DNA from: Methylococcaceae bacterium
GTDB taxonomy: Bacteria; Pseudomonadota; Gammaproteobacteria; Methylococcales; Methylococcaceae
Length of the DNA stretch: 39,842 nucleotides
Assembly: GCA_028711365.1 (NCBI GenBank)
Contig: JAQTSI010000001.1
Coordinates: 1-39,842, forward strand
Direction of reading: 5' to 3'
This document shows positions 16,473 through 25,718 of the stretch, in pieces. Within the stretch, counting starts at the first letter, position 1, and each line of letters starts with the position of its first letter. The position numbers and the translations under genes were made by a program. The notes under the pieces are model-generated. The model did not search any database. It had not been told where the DNA came from and was given only the letters and a program-made list of their open reading frames with translations.

Positions 16473-19400
16473 AATTCTCCGGCTCGAACAAGGCTCTGGC
16501 TTCACGGAGTTCTTCCGGGGCGGCAGAGCCCTGTTCGGCAAATCTTTCCGCAATTTCCTTCAAAACCGCCCGCGCCGGTTCGCCTGAGCCGCGTTCGAGG
16601 CCGAGTTGGTAGAGGGCGATGGCGGCGCGCAGTTCGAACAGCTTGGCCCCCTGGCGCCGGGCGATGCCTAAAGCCGTCTGCAATTCCACTTGGCCTTCTT
16701 CCCCGCAAACCAGCAATTTGCCGCGGATGCGGTGTAGTTCGGCCGCGTAAAGGCGTTCGTGATGGCTGTCGGAGTGCGCGATGGCTTCCTCGACGCCGGC
16801 AAGCGCCTCTTCGGTCATGCCGATTTCCCGGTAGCTTTTCGCGAGCCAGGCCAGGAAATAGGAGCGCTGCAGTTCCGCGCCGCCGGCTCGCCATTTGGCC
16901 AGGGTGTCGGTCAACGGGGCTAGCGCCTGTTCGGGCGCCCCTAGCTTGCTGTTGGCGATGGCCGAATGCAAGGTGCCTGCGTCCAGCCAGACGGCATAGC
17001 CTTGCCGTTGCGAGATCGCGATGACTTCCTGCGCATGCAGCGCCGCCTCCTGGAACCGGCCCCGCAGGGTCTCGAATTGCGCCAGATAACAGTGGGCAAA
17101 AGCCAGGTCGAAGGGGCGATTCCTCTGCCCCAGGGTTTCGAGGATTTCCTGCCGACACTGTTGCGCCCGGTTGGCATCGCCGAGTATCCAGGCGATCAGC
17201 GCCAGCAGGGACAAGCAGGCCAGCAGTGGATCCTGGGGCGTCGGATAGCTGAATTGGTCGCCGCCGAAGGAACGGTAGAGATGGATGCCCTCATTCAAGC
17301 TTTGCGCGCCTTCCTGCAACTCTCCCAGGTAGGCCAAGGAGAATCCCAGCGCGGTGTGGCCTTCGATCAGCCAATCGGCCCGCTGTGTCTCCTTGCCCAG
17401 GCGCACGCAGTGCTCGGCGAGTTCCCTCGCCGTCTCCAGTTCGCTGCGCACATGATAAAAGCTCCACAATCCCCTCAGCACCGGAAATAGTTCCGCGCTG
17501 TCGCCCAACAAGCCGCACAATTCGCGGGCGCGCTGGTAAGCGCTTTCCACCGCGGTCGCCGCATAGCCCAGCGAAGCCGACAGGCTCATGCCTAGATGCA
17601 CCTGTAGCCCGAGTTCCAGCCCATGGCGGCTTTGATCCTCGGGCAGTTTGGCCACCAGTTCCAGCGCCGTCTCGAAATGCTTGCCGGCTTCGGCATAGGC
17701 CGCCAGGCTGCCGGCGCGCAAGCCGGCCTTTTCCCAGTAAGGGATGGCCTTGAGCGGCAAGTGGGCGGCGCTGAAATGTTGCGCCAGCCATTCGGGTTCG
17801 CTCGTGGCGATTTGCGGGAAATTGCGCTCCACCGCTTCGGCGATGCGGCGATGCAGGGCGGCCCGACTGCTCTTCAGCAGCGATTCGTAGGCGGCATCCT
17901 GCACCAGGGCATGGCGAAAGACATAATGCCGATGGCCGGACTCTCCATGGGGATAGACGACTTCCTCCTCGATCAGGCGCTGGATGCCAGTCCAGAGTGC
18001 TTCCCGGCTTCCGGCCCACACCGCCTCGAGCACCGCGCCGTCGAATTCGCGTCCGAGCAGGGCGGCCAACTGGGCGACCTGTTTCGCTTCGCCGAGACGA
18101 TCCAGTCGCGCCAGCAGCAGATCGTGCAGGGTGGAGGGAATGACGGCAAAGGTTTGGGGCCGACCGGCGGGAGATTGCCGCGACTCGACCATGGTCTTGG
18201 TGTATTCCTGAAGATACAGGGGGATGCCGTCGGTCTTCGTCACCACCGATTCGATGAGTTCGGGGGGAAGTTCCTGCGTCCCCATGGTCTGACGCACCAG
18301 AGTGATGGCGTCGCCATCCGGTAGCCGGCCCAAGGGGATCACCGTGACATGGGGCCTAAAAGCCCAGCGAGGATTGAATTCCGGGCGGGTGGTAAGCAAT
18401 ACCAGCAGGGGCAGGGAGGCACCCTGCTCGACGATGAAATCCACGAATTCCAAAGTCGACGGGTCGGCCCAGTGCAGGTCTTCCAGCAGCAGCAGGATCG
18501 GTTTGCCCTGGCCGCAGCGCACCAGCAGATCGAGCAAGTGTTGCAAGCTCAGCCGCCGCTGCCGTTCCGGAGTCAAAGGCGGCAATGGATAATCGGCGGG
18601 CGCCGGGATCGACAGCAGATTGGCGAACAGGAGCAGGGTCTCCTCCAGGGGTTCCAGATCGGTTTCGCCGAGAAATTTCCTGAGGGTTTGCCAGGCCATG
18701 GCATCGTCCGAAGGACGCTTGCCGGCAAAGATGATCTGTCCCAAGGTATTGATGACCGGAAACAGTGCGCTTTGGGTATGATAGGAAGAACATTGCATCT
18801 CGATCAGGCGGGCGCCATGTTCTTCGCACATCCATTCCGCCATGGCGCGGGCCAGGCGCGACTTGCCGATGCCGGCTTCGCCGCCGATCAACACGATCTG
18901 CCCCAGGCCGTGGAGCGCTTTGCCGCCCCGCTCCTTGAGCAAGGATTGTTCCGCCTTGCGGTCGACCAACTCGGACAGGATACTGGTGCGTACCGCCAGG
19001 AAACGGCTGTCCACGGTGCGTTCGGCCAACACCCGCCACAGTTGCTGCGCTTGGGCGAAACCCTTGAGCGGGTGCAGGCCGAGATCTTCGTAGTCGAACT
19101 GATTACCCAACAGGCGGCGTGTGCTGGAGCCGATGAGCACCGTGTCCGGCTGCGCCAGGCTCTGAATGCGAGCCGCCAGATTGGGGGTTTCGCCCACCAC
19201 GCCGACTTCCCATCCCTTGCCTCGGGCGATCATGTCGCCGACCACCACCAGGCCGGTGGCGATGCCGACCCGGGTTCGCAGACGCAGGCCGGATTCGAAT
19301 TGGAGGCCCGCCACGCTGGCCAAAATGTGGAGTCCGGCCAGGACCGCCCGTTCGGCATCGTCTTCGTGGGCCTGGGGATAGCCGAAGTAGGCCATGATGC

Positions 19401-19770
19401 CATCGCCCAGGAATTGGGCGATATAGCCGGCATATTCGGTGATCAGTTGGGAGCAGGTATTCTGATAGGTACGCAGAACCCCGTGCTGATCTTCCGGATC
19501 GAGGCGGGTGGATAGAGTGGTCGAGTCGACCAGGTCGCAGAACAACACGGTCAGTTGACGCCGTTCGGGAGCGGTCTCATCCGGGGGAAGGGACGCCGTG
19601 TAGACTATCGGCCCCGAATCGGCCAGGGCCTTGCCGCAGCCGCCACAAAAGTTGGCGGCGGGCGGGTTGGAGAAACCGCAGCCGGGGCAGCCGATCGCCA
19701 GCGATGTCCCGCAATGGGTGCAGAAACGCTCCCCTTCCCGGCTGTCCGTCAAGCATTTAGGGCAGTGCAT
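16453..19770 (-). CDS. Double zinc-ribbon class III adenylate/guanylate cyclase with AAA (STAND-type) ATPase and TPR-like region
   Basis: CPKC…CTHC…CPGC…CGGC; VLFCDLVDSTTLSTRLDPED and FLGDGIMAYFGYPQAHEDDAERA (cyclase); GGEAGIGKSRLAR (Walker A), LLLLEDLHWADPST (Walker B); alpha-helical repeats C-terminally. Confidence 0.93.
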   Translation of the reverse strand: MHCPKCLTDSREGERFCTHCGTSLAIGCPGCGFSNPPAANFCGGCGKALADSGPIVYTASLPPDETAPERRQLTVLFCDLVDSTTLSTRLDPEDQHGVLRTYQNTCSQLITEYAGYIAQFLGDGIMAYFGYPQAHEDDAERAVLAGLHILASVAGLQFESGLRLRTRVGIATGLVVVGDMIARGKGWEVGVVGETPNLAARIQSLAQPDTVLIGSSTRRLLGNQFDYEDLGLHPLKGFAQAQQLWRVLAERTVDSRFLAVRTSILSELVDRKAEQSLLKERGGKALHGLGQIVLIGGEAGIGKSRLARAMAEWMCEEHGARLIEMQCSSYHTQSALFPVINTLGQIIFAGKRPSDDAMAWQTLRKFLGETDLEPLEETLLLFANLLSIPAPADYPLPPLTPERQRRLSLQHLLDLLVRCGQGKPILLLLEDLHWADPSTLEFVDFIVEQGASLPLLVLLTTRPEFNPRWAFRPHVTVIPLGRLPDGDAITLVRQTMGTQELPPELIESVVTKTDGIPLYLQEYTKTMVESRQSPAGRPQTFAVIPSTLHDLLLARLDRLGEAKQVAQLAALLGREFDGAVLEAVWAGSREALWTGIQRLIEEEVVYPHGESGHRHYVFRHALVQDAAYESLLKSSRAALHRRIAEAVERNFPQIATSEPEWLAQHFSAAHLPLKAIPYWEKAGLRAGSLAAYAEAGKHFETALELVAKLPEDQSRHGLELGLQVHLGMSLSASLGYAATAVESAYQRARELCGLLGDSAELFPVLRGLWSFYHVRSELETARELAEHCVRLGKETQRADWLIEGHTALGFSLAYLGELQEGAQSLNEGIHLYRSFGGDQFSYPTPQDPLLACLSLLALIAWILGDANRAQQCRQEILETLGQRNRPFDLAFAHCYLAQFETLRGRFQEAALHAQEVIAISQRQGYAVWLDAGTLHSAIANSKLGAPEQALAPLTDTLAKWRAGGAELQRSYFLAWLAKSYREIGMTEEALAGVEEAIAHSDSHHERLYAAELHRIRGKLLVCGEEGQVELQTALGIARRQGAKLFELRAAIALYQLGLERGSGEPARAVLKEIAERFAEQGSAAPEELREARALFEPENSSSPFP

Positions 19771-19858
19771 CGAGAATCTCCGCCGGTGCCGATCGAATGA
19801 TTCGTTAGATATCCAAGTCATTGAAGATAGAAAGATTGGCGGGTGATCCCGAGTGTCT

Positions 19859-20173
19859 TCACGGGCAGGGCTTGAGACTGGCGAAATAGGCCGCCAGATT
19901 GGCGATGTCTTCGTCCTTGAGGCCGGCAGCCATACCGCCCATGATCGCCGAGGGACGGGTTTTGTCGCGGAAGGCTTTCATCTGGGCCGCCAGATAATCT
20001 TCCTTCTGTCCAGCCAGGTTGGGAAAGCCTCCGGAATTGCTGATCCCCTTGGCTCCGTGACAGCCGATGCAATTGCCCGAACTGGCCTTACCGGCTTCCA
20101 GGTTGGCGCCTAAGGCGAGATCACCGGCTAGAAAGCTTGCGAATACAAAGCAACGCGCGATAATACTTAGCAT
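19859..20173 (-). CDS. Periplasmic c-type cytochrome
   Basis: Signal peptide MLSIIARCFVFASFLAGDLALGA; CIGCH heme motif; MGGMAAGLKDEDIANLAAYFASLKP class I cytochrome c C-terminus. Confidence 0.93.
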   Translation of the reverse strand: MLSIIARCFVFASFLAGDLALGANLEAGKASSGNCIGCHGAKGISNSGGFPNLAGQKEDYLAAQMKAFRDKTRPSAIMGGMAAGLKDEDIANLAAYFASLKPCP

Positions 20174-20365
20174 GTCTTTTTGTCTCCCGTAAATCTCGTT
20201 GAGTGTCAAAAGAGCCATCTCACTAAACCCCTGCGCTTTCGATAGGCAGGGGAACCCCCTCGGCGGTTGAAGCCGCGGATAATGCCCATCTGTAACCCCA
20301 GAAAAAATCCCAACATAAGACAGTCGTCGAGTGTTCGCAAGGGTTATTGTCAATTATATATCGAG

Positions 20366-20378
20366 CCAATACCATTGG
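20366..20378. promoter_or_regulatory. Short palindrome CCAAT-acc-ATTGG just upstream of marR-like start
   Basis: Perfect 5-bp inverted repeat ending 4 nt before the ATG at 20383; divergent cyt c/MarR intergenic. Confidence 0.35.
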
Positions 20379-20382
20379 TGTC

Positions 20383-20967
20383 ATGAATACGGAAACGATC
20401 TACGAATATCTTGAACGCATCGCCAATCTGTTGAGAACGGACACGAGAAAAGCCGGTATCAGCAAAGGCCTGCAGCCGGTTCAACTGGAGGCGCTGCATT
20501 ATCTAAAAAACTGTAACCGCTACAGCAACACCCCCGCGGCGGTGGCCGATTTTCTGGGATTGACCAAAGGTACAGTGTCGCAAACCCTAGGCGTGCTGGA
20601 GACGGCGGGTTTGATTGAAAAACAACCGGATTCCCGGGATCGGCGAGTGGTTCACCTGCGGTTGACGGAATCGGGTGCGTCGGTGATCGCCGATTCGATG
20701 CCGCCGAAAGTGCTGCAAGAAGCCATGAATCTGACCTCCGCCACAGAACAAGACATCCTGTTGAATTCCCTGGCTCAGGTTTTGCGGGCTTTGCAGAAAG
20801 CCAATCGGCTACGGACTTTTGGCGTATGCAAAACCTGTCGGCATCACCGCGTGGAGGCGGATGATAGGCACCGCTGCGGCCTGACGGGTGAAATCCTTCT
20901 GGATCAGGATATCGACAAGATTTGTCGCGAACATGAACCTCCTCCCGAAACCGGTTCGACAAGTTGA
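20383..20967 (+). CDS. MarR-family transcriptional regulator with C-terminal Cys/His cluster
   Basis: wHTH: NTPAAVADFLGLTKGTVSQTLGVLETAGLIEKQPDSRDRRVVHLRLTESG; C-terminal CKTCRHHR…HRCGLTGEILLDQDIDKICREH. Confidence 0.9.
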   Translation: MNTETIYEYLERIANLLRTDTRKAGISKGLQPVQLEALHYLKNCNRYSNTPAAVADFLGLTKGTVSQTLGVLETAGLIEKQPDSRDRRVVHLRLTESGASVIADSMPPKVLQEAMNLTSATEQDILLNSLAQVLRALQKANRLRTFGVCKTCRHHRVEADDRHRCGLTGEILLDQDIDKICREHEPPPETGSTS

Positions 20968-21014
20968 AATCCGGGGCGGGCCTCGAGGTCGCGCCCGCCT
21001 GGATCGAAACCCGA

Positions 21015-21374
<360 letters not shown>

Positions 21375-23315
21375 TTAGTTTTTATTGGCCCTGTGCTCGA
21401 TGATTTCCTCGACGACGGAAGGGTCGGCCAAGGTGGATATATCGCCCAGATTGCCGAGGTCGTTGGCCGCGACTTTGCGCAGGATGCGGCGCATGATTTT
21501 GCCGGAACGGGTCTTGGGCAGGGAAGGAGCCCATTGGATGATGTCAGGAGTGGCGATGGGACCGATTTCCTTGCGCACCAATTGGACCAATTCCTTTTTC
21601 AAGGCTTCGCTGGGTTCCACGTTAAACACCAAGGTGACATAAGCATAGATACCTTGCCCCTTGACATCGTGGGGGTAACCCACCACGGCGGCTTCGGCGA
21701 CGCTGTCGTGCAACACCAAGGCGCTTTCGATTTCGGCGGTTCCCATGCGATGGCCGGATACGTTGAGCACGTCGTCGACACGGCCGGTGATCCAATAATA
21801 CCCGTCATGGTCTCGTTTCGCGCCGTCGCCGGTAAAATATTTTCCAGGATAGGTTGAAAAATAGGTTTCGAAAAAGCGCGAATGGTTGCCGTAAACCGTG
21901 CGCGCTTGACCCGGCCAGGAGGCTTTGATGGCTAGCACGCCTTCGCCTTCTCCTTCCAGCTCATTGCCTTGGGCATCCAAAATGGCCGGGATCACGCCGA
22001 AGAAGGGGAGGGTGGCGGAACCGGGCTTGAGGCGGGTGGCGCCGGGCAACGGGGTAATCAGAATCCCGCCGGTTTCGGTTTGCCACCAAGTGTCCACGAT
22101 CGGGCAACGACCGTCGCCGACGATGTGGTAATACCATTCCCAGGCTTCCGGGTTGATGGGTTCACCCACCGATCCCAATATACGCAAGCTCAGGCGGTCG
22201 GTATTTTGCACCAGTTCGTCGCCCAAGCCCATGAGCATGCGGATGGCCGTCGGCGCGGTGTAGAAAATGTTGACCTGATGTTTGTCGATGACGCGCCAGA
22301 AGCGGTCCGGGTTCGGATAGGTCGGGATGCCCTCGAACATCAAGGTGACCGCGCCATTGCACAGGGGACCGTAGACGATGTAGGAATGCCCGGTGACCCA
22401 GCCGACATCGGCGGTGCACCAGAAGATGTCGCCTTCGTGGTAATCGAAGACATACTTGTGGGTCATCGCCGCCTGCAGCAGGTAACCTCCGCTGGTGTGC
22501 AGCACGCCCTTGGGTTTGCCGGTGGAACCCGAGGTATACAGGATAAACAAGGGATCTTCCGCGTCCATGGGCTCGGCGGGGCATTCATCGGAGGAAGCGG
22601 CGATCGCCTCGTGATACCAGACGTCGCGTCCCTCCACCCAGTGGGTAGCGGCGCCGGTGGTTTTCACCACGAACAAGGTTCGCACCTTGGGACAGGAGGC
22701 CAGGGCCGAGTCCATATTGGCCTTGAGCGGCACTTTTTTGCCGCCGCGCCGGCCTTCGTCGGTGGTGATGGCAAAATGGCAATCGGCGTCGATGATGCGG
22801 TCCCTAAGGGCGTCGGCCGAGAATCCACCGAACACGATGGAATGGATGGCGCCGATGCGGGCGCAGGCCAGCATGGCGACCGCGGTTTCCGGAATCATGG
22901 GCAGGTAGATGCAGACCCGGTCCCCTTTTTTGACGCCATAGTGTTTCAGGACATTGGCGAAACGGCAGACCTCACGATGCAGTTCGCGATAGGTGATTTG
23001 CCGGTCGACACCGGGGTCATCGCCTTCCCAGATGATGGCGGTTTGATCGCCTTGGGTTTCCAGATGGCGGTCCAGGCAATTGTAGCTGACGTTCAACTGA
23101 GCGCCATCGAACCAGCGGATGTTTCCGGTGGAGAAGTCAAACTCGCTGACCGTTTGCCAGGGCCGGCTCCAGTCGATGAATCGACGGGCTTGTTCGGCCC
23201 AGAACCGATCAGGCTCCTCGATGGAGAGCGCATACATCTCCCGGTAGAGCGTTTCGTTGATATGCGCCTTCTCGGCAATCTCGGGTTTGATCTCGTATAT
23301 TTTTTCGGCTGGCAT
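21375..23315 (-). CDS. acs: Acetyl-CoA synthetase
   Basis: [86 protein letters not shown]. Confidence 0.98.
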   Translation of the reverse strand: MPAEKIYEIKPEIAEKAHINETLYREMYALSIEEPDRFWAEQARRFIDWSRPWQTVSEFDFSTGNIRWFDGAQLNVSYNCLDRHLETQGDQTAIIWEGDDPGVDRQITYRELHREVCRFANVLKHYGVKKGDRVCIYLPMIPETAVAMLACARIGAIHSIVFGGFSADALRDRIIDADCHFAITTDEGRRGGKKVPLKANMDSALASCPKVRTLFVVKTTGAATHWVEGRDVWYHEAIAASSDECPAEPMDAEDPLFILYTSGSTGKPKGVLHTSGGYLLQAAMTHKYVFDYHEGDIFWCTADVGWVTGHSYIVYGPLCNGAVTLMFEGIPTYPNPDRFWRVIDKHQVNIFYTAPTAIRMLMGLGDELVQNTDRLSLRILGSVGEPINPEAWEWYYHIVGDGRCPIVDTWWQTETGGILITPLPGATRLKPGSATLPFFGVIPAILDAQGNELEGEGEGVLAIKASWPGQARTVYGNHSRFFETYFSTYPGKYFTGDGAKRDHDGYYWITGRVDDVLNVSGHRMGTAEIESALVLHDSVAEAAVVGYPHDVKGQGIYAYVTLVFNVEPSEALKKELVQLVRKEIGPIATPDIIQWAPSLPKTRSGKIMRRILRKVAANDLGNLGDISTLADPSVVEEIIEHRANKN

Positions 23316-23367
23316 ATTCTTGAATGTTCTCCTCAAGGCTGGAGCTAGGTGGCTTGGCGTTTATATG

Positions 23368-24372
23368 TCAATGGAAAATCGCTTCGATGTTGAAACCTTC
23401 GGTCTCGATGATGTCCCGCAGGTGTTTGAGGGCTTCCATCTGAATTTGTCGAACCCGTTCGCGGGTTACTCCCATTTCATTGGCGACCGCTTCCAGGGTG
23501 GATTTTGGGTAACCGCGCAGGCCATAGCGGCGGGATATCACCTCGCGCTGTTTCTCGTTCAGCTGATCCAGCCAAAGGGAAATATTGCTCGACATGTTTT
23601 CTTGTTGAAGTATTTCCAGCACCGAGGGCCTGCCATGGTCGGGGATGGTATCCAGCAGTGGTTTGTCGGAGTCTTTCTTGATGGGCTCGTCCACGGAGGC
23701 CACCCGTTCATTCAATTTCAGCATCTTTTCCACCGTTTTTAACGGTTTGTGCAGGTGGTTCGCCAGCTCGCCCGGGCTGGGTTCATGGTCCAGGCTTTGG
23801 GATAGCTGGCGGAATGCCTTGAGGTAGATGTTCATTTCCTTGACGACATGGATCGGCAAACGGATGGTGCGGGTTTGGTTCATGATGGCGCGCTCGATGG
23901 TTTGTCGGATCCACCAGGTCGCGTAAGTCGAGAAACGGAAACCTCGATCGGGATCGAATTTCTCGACGGCCCGGATCAGCCCGAGATTTCCCTCCTCGAT
24001 CAGGTCGAGCAAGGGCAACCCCCGATTGAAATAGCGCCGCGAAATTTTCACCACCAGGCGCAGATTACTCTCGATCATTTTGTTGCGGGCGGCTTCGTCT
24101 CCATTTTGGGAGAGTCGGCCCAAGTATTTTTCCTCGTCCGCGGTCAACAGCCTGGAATGGCTGAGTTCTTTCAGATATAGGCGGGTGGCGTCGAATTGCT
24201 GATCGTCGGTGGGTTCGATCTCGCCCCATTCCGGCTCGGACTCTTCTTTGACAGGGAGTTGCTCATCGAGGACTTCCTCATCCGCCTCCAACTCGGCGAT
24301 GAAAGGGGACATTTCGTCATAGATATCGGGGTTGGCAAAAACCTTGTTTTCTTCGCTGGACATATCCGACAT
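23368..24372 (-). CDS. rpoS: RNA polymerase sigma factor RpoS
   Basis: [27 protein letters not shown]…[75 protein letters not shown]; region 4 [31 protein letters not shown]. Confidence 0.95.
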   Translation of the reverse strand: MSDMSSEENKVFANPDIYDEMSPFIAELEADEEVLDEQLPVKEESEPEWGEIEPTDDQQFDATRLYLKELSHSRLLTADEEKYLGRLSQNGDEAARNKMIESNLRLVVKISRRYFNRGLPLLDLIEEGNLGLIRAVEKFDPDRGFRFSTYATWWIRQTIERAIMNQTRTIRLPIHVVKEMNIYLKAFRQLSQSLDHEPSPGELANHLHKPLKTVEKMLKLNERVASVDEPIKKDSDKPLLDTIPDHGRPSVLEILQQENMSSNISLWLDQLNEKQREVISRRYGLRGYPKSTLEAVANEMGVTRERVRQIQMEALKHLRDIIETEGFNIEAIFH

Positions 24373-24573
24373 AGGGTTTTCCTCGATAGCAGGGAAATGC
24401 TGGCTGGAAAGATGGTTACTCCGGGGCGCCGGCGGCGCTCAAAGATGTCGGTTTGCCTCGACTCGCTGGATACATCCTGGGAAATTGTCAGCGTCAGGCA
24501 GTGCCGGGCACAGTTTATCAGGACGTGGGAAGTTTGCCAGATGTAGTATCGAGAGGAGATGATTCGAAAACAT

Positions 24574-25038
24574 TCATGCGCCGATCAGGGTGTCACGGGC
24601 TTGATTGATTTTTCCCGCCAGATAATTCGTGCCTCCCCGGTCGGGATGCATCCTCTGCATCAGTCTGCGGTGGGCGGCGATGACTTCCTGACGGCTAGCC
24701 CCGTTGACAAGCCCAAGGATTTCGTAGGCTTCTTCCTTGCTCATGGGGCCGATCTTGCCAGGGGGGGCGGGAGCTTCCCCGGTTCTGTCCTTGGAATGGA
24801 CGTGAAAAATTTGCCTCCAAAGGGGAATACATCGAAACAAGAGGATGATCAGAATGCCGAGGAGTGGGAGGATTCCGGCCAGTCGAGGGCTGACGGCAAG
24901 CAGCAAGACTAGCAATAGTCCCATCCCGATCATGACATTGCGCGACGGATGGCTCCTCGGGGAAGACTTGCGCGGGATTGCGCCCATGCCGTAAAGGAAG
25001 ATCAGCAGCAAGGCGCCTAGCAGGAGTAGTTGAGTCAA
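24574..25038 (-). CDS. Membrane-anchored DnaJ-domain protein
   Basis: Two predicted hydrophobic segments, then YEILGLVNGASRQEVIAAHRRLMQRMHPDRGGTNYLAGKINQARDTLI (J domain with HPD). Confidence 0.85.
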   Translation of the reverse strand: MTQLLLLGALLLIFLYGMGAIPRKSSPRSHPSRNVMIGMGLLLVLLLAVSPRLAGILPLLGILIILLFRCIPLWRQIFHVHSKDRTGEAPAPPGKIGPMSKEEAYEILGLVNGASRQEVIAAHRRLMQRMHPDRGGTNYLAGKINQARDTLIGA

Positions 25039-25231
25039 GCCGGTGGTTCCGATGGCGGGTTGAAGGATTGGGCGTCAAGACCATTTTAACCCAGGCCGGG
25101 AGTTGAACAATGGGTGAGGCGTTGGTCCAAATTCCGGTTTGCATCAAATCGACAACGTGGTAACGTTCGCCTGCTCCAACATGTTCGATCGAGAACAGGG
25201 AGCGATCATCCCTGAGGAGGTAGAAGAACAA

Positions 25232-25672
25232 ATGTCCAATGAAAACAATCCAACGAATGCTGTGGCGAACGTCATCCAGACCTTGAAAACCAATCCCAAA
25301 GCCATGTATGCGGCGGTCGGCGCGGTCATCGTCGTGGTATTGGCGGTCTTGATGAGCGGTGGCGATGAAGGTGTCTCCCAAATGAAAACCGCTCCTTTGA
25401 CGCCGGGGCAGAAAGTGACGGTCAAGAACCCCAACATCGGCAACACCGTCCTGGTGGCTTCTCCGGGCCCGTTAGGCCTGGCCGACAGCGATAACGAAAA
25501 CGACAGCAAGAACAACGATTCGGTCATTTGCCGGCAGGTCGTCTCGGGAACCACGGCTACGGTCGAGGAAGAGACCACGGTCAACTATATCCCGTTCGTG
25601 AAGCTGACCCTCAACGACGGTGACTGTTCAGGGAAGACCGGCTGGATGCCCAAAGTCAATATCAATCCATGA
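25232..25672 (+). CDS. Single-pass membrane protein of unknown function
   Basis: MSNENNPTNAVANVIQTLKTNPKAMYAAVGAVIVVVLAVLMSGG (TM), extracytoplasmic domain with two Cys; GAGGAGG upstream. Confidence 0.65.
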   Translation: MSNENNPTNAVANVIQTLKTNPKAMYAAVGAVIVVVLAVLMSGGDEGVSQMKTAPLTPGQKVTVKNPNIGNTVLVASPGPLGLADSDNENDSKNNDSVICRQVVSGTTATVEEETTVNYIPFVKLTLNDGDCSGKTGWMPKVNINP

Positions 25673-25679
25673 TGCACTG

Positions 25680-25709
25680 ACGGCGATGGGTCGTGCTAGC
25701 CATCGCCGT
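25680..25709. terminator. Hairpin between convergent genes (possible bidirectional terminator)
   Basis: ACGGCGATGG-gtcgtgctag-CCATCGCCGT perfect 10-bp stem; no strong T tract. Confidence 0.5.
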
Positions 25710-25718
25710 TACTCGGCT

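Noticed and set aside
18349-19515. 388-aa + strand ORF
   Set aside because: Antisense to the cyclase/ATPase gene; shadow composition.
21969-23348. 459-aa + strand ORF
   Set aside because: Fully antisense to acs, a confidently identified gene; shadow ORF.
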